Source: Saprospiraceae bacterium (GTDB lineage Bacteria; Bacteroidota; Bacteroidia; Chitinophagales; Saprospiraceae). Taken from it: a stretch of DNA of 12,838 nt. Under the pieces are notes generated by a model. The model was not told the DNA's origin and did no database searches. It was given only the letters and a program-made list of their open reading frames with translations. This document shows positions 1 to 5,053 of this stretch, in pieces. The position numbers were made by a program, and so were the translations under genes. The stretch's first letter is position 1. Every line of letters starts with the position of its first letter. The stretch spans positions 1 through 12,838 of the forward strand of contig JACMMM010000480.1 of assembly GCA_014379065.1 (NCBI GenBank). Reading direction: 5' to 3'.

Positions 1-69
1 CGAAAAACTGCTCTTTTTGACTGCAACGGAATAACTCAAACAACTTCTTAAATTCTTAGGCTTCTTATC

Positions 70-474
70 ATGAACATTTCTGTCACGCGTCGCGCCCATT
101 TCAACGCTGCTCACCGTCTGCACAATCCTGCCTGGACAGACGAGAAAAACCGTGCAGTATTCGGGCTGTGCAACAATCCCAACTATCATGGCCACAACTA
201 CGAAATGGAAGTGCGTGTCACGGGCGAAATTGACCCGGAAACGGGTATGGTGGTGGATCTTGCCTGGCTCGCCCAACTCATTAAAAATGAGATTGAGGCG
301 CGTTTCGACCATAAAAACCTGAACCTGGACACCGAAGAATTTCGCGACTTGATCCCCTCGGCAGAAAACATTTGCCTCGTGATCTGGCGCATCCTGCGGG
401 AGCGCTTGCCCGAAAAATTTGACCTGCATGTGCGGCTTTATGAAACGCCGAGGAATTCTGTAGAAGTTGGGTGA
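70..474 (+). CDS. 6-pyruvoyl tetrahydropterin synthase / QueD family protein
   Basis: 134 residues, the usual length for a single T-fold domain of this family. The enzymes act in the cytoplasm on dihydroneopterin triphosphate, giving 6-pyruvoyl- or 6-carboxy-tetrahydropterin, which feeds biopterin or queuosine-type deazapurine synthesis. Visible motifs are the zinc histidines His15 (AAHRL) and His40/His42 (YHGHNY), the candidate catalytic Cys34, the conserved DHKNLN at 80-85 and the late Glu125 in the YETPRNS segment. The Cys-to-HGH spacing is CxxxxxHGH, as in eukaryotic-type PTPS, not the CxxxHGH of typical QueD, so a queD symbol would be unsafe. The ATG at 70 starts right at the conserved N-terminal strand; no clear Shine-Dalgarno precedes it. 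It converges on the M15 peptidase gene, with a long fold-back between the two stops. Family assignment is secure; the exact product is not. Confidence 0.93.
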   Translation: MNISVTRRAHFNAAHRLHNPAWTDEKNRAVFGLCNNPNYHGHNYEMEVRVTGEIDPETGMVVDLAWLAQLIKNEIEARFDHKNLNLDTEEFRDLIPSAENICLVIWRILRERLPEKFDLHVRLYETPRNSVEVG

Positions 475-482
475 TAGCTAAA

Positions 483-593
483 AATTTACGATTTTGGAAT
501 TACGATTTACGATTATTTCGATCCGAAAAAGGTAAGATTCATGCCTTTTTCGGATCAAAATAATCGTAAATCGTAATTCCAAAATCGCAAATT
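483..593. repeat. Long fold-back between convergent genes, built from ~7-nt units (ATTTACG type)
   Basis: Bases 483-532 are the inverted copy of 544-593: 48 of 50 positions are Watson-Crick pairs (mismatches at 488/588 and 519/557), around an 11-nt loop at 533-543. Within each arm a degenerate unit of about 7 nt (ATTTACG, AATTACG, ATTTTGG) repeats in tandem. The element fills almost the whole space between the PTPS stop (474) and the M15 peptidase stop (597), so it could act as a bidirectional transcript end or 3' stabiliser. It lacks the GC-rich stem and clean U-run of a classical intrinsic terminator. Confidence 0.9.
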
Positions 594-596
594 AGA

Positions 597-1415
597 TCAC
601 TCTGCGCACGATTGATTGATTCCCAGCACATAATGCTCCACTGCACCAATTTCTCCCGCCAAATTAGAACCGAGAAACCCTTGAATGTCGGCATCTGTGA
701 TCCTTGTTTTGTACTGCGCCAAAAAAGGCTTGCTCAAGGGTGTGTAGCTCCAGTGCCATTTTTCTTCGTGATACCCATATGGCCTCCCCGCAGTATAGGG
801 CTGACAAAAACCAAATTCTTGTGCGTGTGCCACGAGCCATTGGTACACTTTTTCGTGCTTGCCGCCTTGTTCAAAGGAAGGGTTGTTCAGGTCGTTCAGG
901 TCAATATCGGTGCCCCAATGATGGCGTGAAGAGCCCGGCATGGAGGAATATTCCAAAATTTTGAGCGCACGATCTTTGGGCGCGGGGGCATTCTTTGCAA
1001 AACGCCCCCATTTGCCTTCCCAGATGTTTTTTTGCTGCGTAAAATTTCGGGTGGAGGAAATTATTTTGAGCGAAATGCCCGCTTTTTGAGCACTTTCCCA
1101 CATTTCTTTGAAGGCTTCAAACGCTTCTTTGCGCAGCATCATGTCGGGCTTGTCGGTGTATGGTTTGCCAACTGACACGAAATCCGTGTGCTTTGAAGGG
1201 TCGAATTTGCCCAGCAAATATTCCTTGCTTACCAGCACGGGCGGTGGCAAAGAATCTGTTGCAAGTCGGGCTGGCGAAATTGACATTGAAGCATTGGAGG
1301 AAGGCGTTTCGACATTCCCACAAGCGATGGCGATGACAAGTGAAAGGCCCACAGCAAGCGGCAAACCGCCCTGCGTGGGTCTGACCCCGCAGTAATTCCT
1401 ATAGATTTTCAACAT
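597..1415 (-). CDS. Lipoprotein M15 family D-alanyl-D-alanine carboxypeptidase (VanY-like)
   Basis: 272 residues from the ATG at 1415; a TTG two codons upstream (1421) is a less likely start. M15B/VanY enzymes are zinc peptidases that trim the D-Ala-D-Ala end of peptidoglycan stem peptides in the periplasm. Zinc-site motifs are present: SRHHWGTDID at 163-172 (ligands His165 and Asp172, the SxHxxGxxxD signature) and EKWHW at 218-222 (catalytic Glu218, ligand His221). The family's ISSTRNFTQQ segment lies at about 119-128. The N-terminus is an unusually long lipoprotein signal ending in a lipobox, IAIAC, with lipidated Cys32; residues 9-23 are encoded by a palindromic repeat-like element (see 1348-1392). 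The start codon lies inside the thioredoxin gene, a 17-bp overlap that suggests translational coupling. Function is assigned by motif; exact bond specificity is not shown. Confidence 0.9.
   Translation of the reverse strand: MLKIYRNYCGVRPTQGGLPLAVGLSLVIAIACGNVETPSSNASMSISPARLATDSLPPPVLVSKEYLLGKFDPSKHTDFVSVGKPYTDKPDMMLRKEAFEAFKEMWESAQKAGISLKIISSTRNFTQQKNIWEGKWGRFAKNAPAPKDRALKILEYSSMPGSSRHHWGTDIDLNDLNNPSFEQGGKHEKVYQWLVAHAQEFGFCQPYTAGRPYGYHEEKWHWSYTPLSKPFLAQYKTRITDADIQGFLGSNLAGEIGAVEHYVLGINQSCAE
1348..1392. repeat. REP-like double-hairpin element inside the M15 signal peptide
   Basis: A 45-nt palindromic block. On the + strand, 1348-1379 can fold as CCCAC/GTGGG (1348-1352 with 1375-1379), then GCA/TGC and GCGG/CCGC around a CAAA loop. 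An overlapping alternative pairs CTGCG (1371-1375) with CGCAG (1388-1392) and GGG (1377-1379) with CCC (1385-1387) around TCTGA. The two folds share 1371-1379 and so exclude each other. The GGGTCTGACCCC core resembles REP/RAYT-type palindromes by memory of such motifs; no database check was made. Its length is a multiple of three and it is read as residues 9-23 of the lipoprotein. Confidence 0.5.
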
Positions 1416-1704
1416 CTTCAATCTTTTTTTTCAGGGCTGTTTTGGTGAAGGTGCCCGCATCGTGCCAGAGGCGTTCGCCGTTTTTATAGATCATGAAGGT
1501 TGGCACCCCCATCACTTTCATTTGTACTGCAAGATCAGTGTTTTTATCCACGTCAATTTTGATGATGCGCACACGGTCGCCAAGTTCAGATTTCAATTCA
1601 TCGAGCACAGGCGCCATGGCCCGGCAAGGGCCACACCAAGTGGCCCAAAAGTCAATCAGAACGGGCGTGCCAGATTGGATAAGTTGTTCAAAAGAAGATT
1701 TCAT
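1399..1704 (-). CDS. trxA: Thioredoxin
   Basis: 101 residues, the size of a stand-alone thioredoxin fold. It reduces protein disulfides in the cytoplasm, normally recharged by thioredoxin reductase. The redox motif WCGPC lies at 23-27 (Cys24, Cys27), preceded by LIDFWAT, and the cis-proline loop GVPTF is at 66-70 (Pro68). The buried Asp of the family is Asp18. No signal peptide is visible, so it is cytoplasmic. The last codons overlap the start of the M15 lipoprotein gene, so the two are probably co-transcribed; a perfect TAnnTTTG element sits just upstream of its ATG. Several thioredoxin paralogues are usual in Bacteroidota, so the trxA symbol denotes the family rather than proof that this is the main housekeeping copy. 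Confidence 0.93.
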   Translation of the reverse strand: MKSSFEQLIQSGTPVLIDFWATWCGPCRAMAPVLDELKSELGDRVRIIKIDVDKNTDLAVQMKVMGVPTFMIYKNGERLWHDAGTFTKTALKKKIEDVENL

Positions 1705-1712
1705 AATGTGGG

Positions 1713-1720
1713 CAAAGGTA
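1713..1720 (-). promoter_or_regulatory. Candidate -7 promoter element (TACCTTTG) of the trxA gene
   Basis: Read on the minus strand, this is an exact match to the Bacteroidota -7 consensus TAnnTTTG. It ends only 8 nt before the trxA ATG, which would give a very short or nearly absent 5' leader. No convincing -33 TTG was found at the expected distance, so the call rests on one half-site. Confidence 0.45.
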
Positions 1721-1865
1721 GCCAGTTCAGACCATTTGCTTTGTTTTTGAAAACCTCACGGCGTCAAAGCGGTTAATTAGCGGTTCAAAAAGACGTTCGG
1801 GCTATTTTGACAAAGCAAGCGTGTATGGCATTCGACTTTTGGACATCTAACGGTATCTTCTAAAT

Positions 1866-2411
1866 ATGAAAAACATTCATCTCGTACTTTTCTGCTTCGC
1901 CCTTTTGCTTTTTTGCCCGAAGCTGTCTGCCCAAAAGCAAAAACCTGACGACGCCGAAAAAGCCATAAAAACTACCATAAACCGCTTTTTTGAAGGCATG
2001 GAAAAAGGCGATACGGCTCTTTTAAAAAGCAGTTGCACCACCGCCATGGTGCTCCAAACCTACATGGCCGACAAGGAAGGGAAAATGCAGATTTACACCG
2101 AAGAATTTGCAGATTTTCTGGCAACGGTCGGTGCGCCCGGCACCGATCAGTACGAAGAACGCATCAAGTTCGAGGCCATTCATGCCGAAAAATCGCTCGC
2201 CAGTGTGTGGACGCCTTATTCCTTTTATATCAATGGGAAACGCTCGCATTGTGGCACCAATTCCTTTCAGTTGGTAAAAACCACCGATGGCTGGAAAATA
2301 CAATACATCATAGATACGCGTCGAAAACAGGGTTGTGAGTTAGAAAAATATCCAATATCCAACAAGGAATGTCCAATTTCCAAGTATCGCAGCACACACC
2401 ACGACGTGTAA
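1866..2411 (+). CDS. Secreted NTF2-like (putative lumazine-binding / SnoaL-type) protein with a repeat-derived C-terminus
   Basis: 181 residues. Residues 1-22 form a Sec signal peptide (MKNIHLV, hydrophobic core, cut near LSAQ). Residues 28-154 read as a cone-shaped NTF2-like alpha+beta domain: an amphipathic helix (AIKTTINRFFEGMEKGD), a central region, and the strand pair FQLVKTTDGWKIQYIIDTRR typical of the family's end. Members of this group in Bacteroidota usually stop shortly after the IIDTRR strand, judging from memory of the family. Here the frame continues for about 24 residues (from about Leu159) through the left arm and loop of an inverted repeat, so the tail probably is not part of the ancestral fold. 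Ligand or reaction is unknown; such proteins range from enzymes to binding proteins. It is divergent from trxA, 161 nt away. Confidence 0.8.
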   Translation: MKNIHLVLFCFALLLFCPKLSAQKQKPDDAEKAIKTTINRFFEGMEKGDTALLKSSCTTAMVLQTYMADKEGKMQIYTEEFADFLATVGAPGTDQYEERIKFEAIHAEKSLASVWTPYSFYINGKRSHCGTNSFQLVKTTDGWKIQYIIDTRRKQGCELEKYPISNKECPISKYRSTHHDV

Positions 2412-2451
2412 ATTTGGACATTGGACATTCCATATTGGACATTGGATATTT
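2346..2451. repeat. Inverted repeat of heptamer units (TTGGACA type) at the end of the NTF2-like gene
   Basis: Bases 2346-2383 pair with 2414-2451 at 34 of 38 positions, with a 30-nt loop. The right arm is a clear 7-nt tandem series: TTGGACA, TTGGACA, TTCCATA, TTGGACA, TTGGATA. The left arm and most of the loop are translated as the last 21 residues of the upstream protein, whose stop codon (2409-2411) lies just before the right arm. The same heptamer recurs as a short array at 6259-6279. Confidence 0.88.
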
Positions 2452-2512
2452 GAAAGAATGTCGCTGGCGTTGCAAAAAAGTAGCTCTGAGGCAAAAATGT
2501 TAAGGAAATTGT

Positions 2513-2541
2513 TTGAACAGATACAAAACGCTCTACTTTTG
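2513..2541 (+). promoter_or_regulatory. Candidate promoter of the exbB-exbD-tonB operon
   Basis: A TTG at 2513-2515 is separated by 18 nt from TACTTTTG at 2534-2541, a full match to the Bacteroidota -33 TTG / -7 TAnnTTTG pattern. The predicted transcript start near 2548 would leave a leader of about 50 nt before the exbB ATG at 2601. Confidence 0.65.
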
Positions 2542-2600
2542 GCGTTCCCAGCCAAATTCCAAAACAATCGGTTTCCACACAAACAGCACCTCTTATCTTT

Positions 2601-3311
2601 ATGACACTCAATGCCTTTCTGAGCGCCTTCTTCTTTCTTCAAGCCACTGGCACCTTGCCCTCAACCGCCAAACCCGAAGAAACGCAAAGCATCTTGGACA
2701 TCATCCTGACCAGCAGCACTTCAGGTCTGGTGGTGATGATCATCCTTTTTATCCTTTCAATCGTAGCCGTTTACATCATTATCGAACGGTACTTCACCCT
2801 TACCCGAGCCGGGCAGGTTGATCACAATTTTATGAATTCTATCCGCGCGAGCGTTGAGAGCGGCAACCTCCAAGCTGCTAAAGCGCTCTGCCAAAGCGTG
2901 GACGCACCCATGGCGCGCATGGTGGAAAAGGGCCTTGATCGCATCGGCAAGCCTTTGGACGATATCAATAAATCCATCGAGAACGTAGGCAACCTGGAGC
3001 TGCTCAAACTCGAAAAAAACCTGTCTACGCTTGCTTCGATTTCTGGTATCGCCCCGATGATTGGCCTTTTGGGTACCGTTGTTGGTCTGATCATTTCGTT
3101 CCAGGACATGGCCAATGCACAGGTGGTGACACCTAAAGTGCTTTCCAATGGTATCTACCACGCCCTCACAGCGACTGCTGCAGGCTTAACGGTCTCTATC
3201 ATTGCAATGGCAGGTTTTAATCTACTTGTCACCAACCTTGACAAGGTTATTTTCAAAATGGAGAACACCGCAGCCCAGTTCATGGACTTGCTGCAAGAAC
3301 CCACCCGTTAG
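2601..3311 (+). CDS. exbB: MotA/TolQ/ExbB proton channel family protein
   Basis: 236 residues, in the ExbB/TolQ size range. ExbB pentamers with ExbD form the inner-membrane stator that uses the proton gradient to drive TonB. Three membrane segments are visible: about 42-61 (LVVMIILFILSIVAVYIII), 145-166 and 188-210. The large cytoplasmic loop lies between the first two and includes the family's paired-Ala and MARMVEKGL segments. The second and third helices carry the conserved IAPMIGLLGTVVGLI and ALTATAAGLTVSI signatures; Thr159 and Thr190/Thr192 line the channel in relatives. The ATG at 2601 gives an N-terminal hydrophobic lead (AFLSAFFFL) common in Bacteroidota ExbB. exbD and tonB follow on the same strand, which favours the ExbB over the TolQ or MotA assignment. 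It is separated from exbD by a 119-nt fold-back repeat region. Confidence 0.93.
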   Translation: MTLNAFLSAFFFLQATGTLPSTAKPEETQSILDIILTSSTSGLVVMIILFILSIVAVYIIIERYFTLTRAGQVDHNFMNSIRASVESGNLQAAKALCQSVDAPMARMVEKGLDRIGKPLDDINKSIENVGNLELLKLEKNLSTLASISGIAPMIGLLGTVVGLIISFQDMANAQVVTPKVLSNGIYHALTATAAGLTVSIIAMAGFNLLVTNLDKVIFKMENTAAQFMDLLQEPTR

Positions 3312-3425
3312 CATGAAGTAATGAAGTGATAGGGTGATGAAGTGATTTGCGCTCACGCTGTCATTTCACCATCCTATCACTCCATAACGAACTCACTTTA
3401 TCACTTCATCGCCAATCACTTCATA
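3312..3425. repeat. Inverted tandem array of octamer units (ATGAAGTG) between exbB and exbD
   Basis: On the + strand, 3313-3345 holds about four degenerate copies of the 8-nt unit ATGAAGTG. On the minus strand, 3361-3425 holds about eight copies of the same unit (variants such as ATAAAGTG, ATGGAGTG, ATAGGATG). The inner hairpin pairs 3327-3345 with 3361-3379 at 16 of 19 positions, with a 15-nt loop; the outer left units can pair instead with the right-most units. The element starts at the exbB stop and ends 5 nt before the exbD ATG, so it lies inside a presumed polycistronic message. Confidence 0.88.
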
Positions 3426-3430
3426 AAAAT

Positions 3431-3853
3431 ATGGGACTCAAACGCCGCATACGAGTAAAGCCGGAATTTAGCCTCGCAGCCATGATCGACGTGATCTTCC
3501 TGCTGCTGATGTTTTTCATGCTTACCTCCAACTTCGTCACCCCCAATGCCCTTAACCTACAACTGCCCTCCAGCAGCTCAAAGAGCATGGCTTCCCCAGA
3601 CTTGGCCGTATCGGTCAATGCAGAGGGCAAATTTTTTATTGACCGCACACCCGTTGCGGTCACCAATTTAGAAAGTGCCTTGAGATCAAAAATCAGAGCC
3701 AGCAAATTGGATCTGAAAAACACCACCATCACCGTTGCAGCCGACAAGGCAGCATCGGTCGAGAACATGGTCATCATACTTGAGGTAGCCAATCGCCTGC
3801 ATTTGAAGACGATTTTGGCTACTGACCCACAAATGGATATCAATAAGAAGTAA
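3431..3853 (+). CDS. exbD: ExbD/TolR family biopolymer transport protein
   Basis: 140 residues, standard for ExbD. It is a single-pass inner-membrane protein with a periplasmic domain; in the ExbB-ExbD complex its membrane Asp carries the protons that energise TonB. The sequence shows a basic cytoplasmic start (MGLKRRIRVK), then MIDVIFLLLMFFML, with the essential Asp at residue 20, then the periplasmic domain with the VSVNAEGKFFIDRTPV and TITVAADKAA strands. The frame is open 28 codons further upstream to a TTG at 3347, but that stretch is the octamer repeat. The ATG at 3431 starts exactly where ExbD homology starts, so it was chosen. It lies downstream of exbB and 108 nt upstream of tonB. 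Confidence 0.93.
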   Translation: MGLKRRIRVKPEFSLAAMIDVIFLLLMFFMLTSNFVTPNALNLQLPSSSSKSMASPDLAVSVNAEGKFFIDRTPVAVTNLESALRSKIRASKLDLKNTTITVAADKAASVENMVIILEVANRLHLKTILATDPQMDINKK

Positions 3854-3961
3854 GTAATCGGAAAACCGGGAAAAACTAAATTCATTCAGCCGGCGTTTAG
3901 GTGGAACGGTTTGTGCATTTTGGCATGAGAATTCATCCCTTCTCAAAAAATATATTTAAAC

Positions 3962-4894
3962 ATGAAAGCCGTTGTAAATCAGGAAGAAAACCGCACTAGA
4001 GCAGCCCTTGGCAGCGCGTTGTTTCACGCAGCCTTGCTGGCCATGCTCTTTTTTTACATGCTCCCTGCACCCGAACTCTCTCCAGAGCCATCGGTCATCG
4101 CGCTTGACTTTGGCGGCGGCGGCGGAGACAATGCCGCTGCGGGCGAACCCGATAAGGGCATGAATGATGACTACACGCCATTGGGTGAGGAACCTGCTCC
4201 CACGCCTACCAAAACCACAGAGACAACACCCGAGCCTGCGCCCAAGCCCACAAAAACGCAAGCTACACCTCCTCCTCCCACCTCTACTTCGGACGATCCG
4301 GATGTGGCAGCTATCAAGCAACAAAAAGAACAAGACCGAAAAAGACAGGAGGATGCAGATCGCCAAGAACGCGCCCGTCAAGACGAAGCAAATCGTAAAC
4401 AGCAAGCCGCCGAACAAGCCAAACGCGATGAACAAGCCAAGCGTGACCGGGTAAAAAACAACGCTGGTAGCGCATTTGGCAAACCGGGTAGTAACGGACA
4501 AGGTGCTGGCGGCGGAGGCAAACCCGGCAACGGCGGCATCAATGGCGGAACAGGCGACAACCCGTTTGGCAAAAGCAATGGTGATGGCGGCGGCACCGGC
4601 GGTGGGTCTGGCACGGGTACTGGAGCTTCTATCGGTGGAGGCTTGGGTGGCCGCGCAGTAGTGAGCCGTGGCCGCATCAACGACACCTCACAAAAAAGTG
4701 GCAAGGTCGTCATCGAAGTCTGCGTAAACAGCAGTGGAAATGTCGTTAGTGCAGATTATACCCAACGTGGCTCCACAACGAGCGACAGCGAGCTAAAAAG
4801 TAAAGCGTTGCAAGCTGCGCGTGGTTACCGCTTCGCATCTTCGAGTGCCGACCAGCAGTGTGGTACCATTACGTTCAACTTTACTTTGAAATAG
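3962..4894 (+). CDS. tonB: Energy transducer TonB-like protein with TolA-like charged region and Gly-rich linker
   Basis: 310 residues. TonB carries energy from ExbB/ExbD to outer-membrane receptors. One N-terminal membrane anchor spans about 15-35 (ALGSALFHAALLAMLFFYML). A Gly cluster (50-55) and a Pro/Thr-rich stretch (74-110) follow. A highly charged Lys/Arg/Gln/Glu helix at about 116-164 looks more like TolA than classical TonB, and a Gly-rich flexible linker runs 169-230. The C-terminal TonB-like domain (about 231-310) has GKVVIEVCVNSSGNVVSADY, then ALQAARGYRF and the end CGTITFNFTLK. Cys254 and Cys300 could form a disulfide within this domain. Its place behind exbB-exbD supports TonB; a TolA-like role is the main alternative. 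The low-complexity middle is GC-rich and gives spurious antisense frames. A hairpin terminator follows. Confidence 0.87.
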   Translation: MKAVVNQEENRTRAALGSALFHAALLAMLFFYMLPAPELSPEPSVIALDFGGGGGDNAAAGEPDKGMNDDYTPLGEEPAPTPTKTTETTPEPAPKPTKTQATPPPPTSTSDDPDVAAIKQQKEQDRKRQEDADRQERARQDEANRKQQAAEQAKRDEQAKRDRVKNNAGSAFGKPGSNGQGAGGGGKPGNGGINGGTGDNPFGKSNGDGGGTGGGSGTGTGASIGGGLGGRAVVSRGRINDTSQKSGKVVIEVCVNSSGNVVSADYTQRGSTTSDSELKSKALQAARGYRFASSSADQQCGTITFNFTLK

Positions 4895-4935
4895 AAGCAT
4901 AGTTTCACTTAGAAGCTGAGACTATTGCTAAAACC

Positions 4936-4977
4936 CGCAGCCCGACAGGCCCCAAAAACCTGTCGGGCTGTGTTTTT
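4936..4977 (+). terminator. Rho-independent terminator of the exbB-exbD-tonB operon
   Basis: A 14-bp stem (4936-4949 with 4959-4972; core CAGCCCGACAGG / CCTGTCGGGCTG, one G-T wobble) with a 9-nt loop is followed directly by TTTTT at 4973-4977. It lies 41 nt after the tonB stop, so it ends the operon and separates it from the histidine kinase gene. Confidence 0.9.
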
Positions 4978-5036
4978 CGGGTGAATGCTAAATTATCCTT
5001 TATTGCGTTTTTGCCCTAGGAAATTCAAAATCGCTC

Positions 5037-5044
5037 TACCTTTT
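5037..5044 (+). promoter_or_regulatory. Weak candidate -7 element (TACCTTTT) of the histidine kinase gene
   Basis: Seven of the eight bases fit the TAnnTTTG pattern (last base T instead of G). It ends 9 nt before the chosen ATG (5054), nearly the same spacing as the trxA element. Because a strong terminator precedes the gene, some promoter is expected in 4978-5053; no good -33 was found. Confidence 0.3.
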
Positions 5045-5053
5045 CGCGGTAAA

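Noticed and set aside
1..34. Possible tail of an upstream gene (frame 2, ending EKLLFLTATE and a stop at 32-34)
   Set aside because: Only ten codons are visible, another frame is open even longer (to 51), and no motif identifies a product.
35..69. Degenerate CTTCTTA-like series before the PTPS gene
   Set aside because: Three poor matches in a short AT-rich stretch; too weak to call another array.
483..3425. CRISPR array
   Set aside because: The repeats are 7-8-nt units without regular 30-40-nt spacers, and no cas gene is present.
3347..3430. Upstream extension of exbD from a TTG
   Set aside because: The added 28 residues are translated octamer repeat and precede the conserved MGLKRRIRVKPEF start.
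3956..4501. Cys/Gly-rich 181-codon minus-strand frame
   Set aside because: It is the antisense of the low-complexity Pro/charged region of tonB and has no independent support.
4985..5053. Upstream start for the histidine kinase
   Set aside because: The extra 23 residues do not look like part of the family, and the better membrane-protein start MDIYSRKSYW is at 5054.
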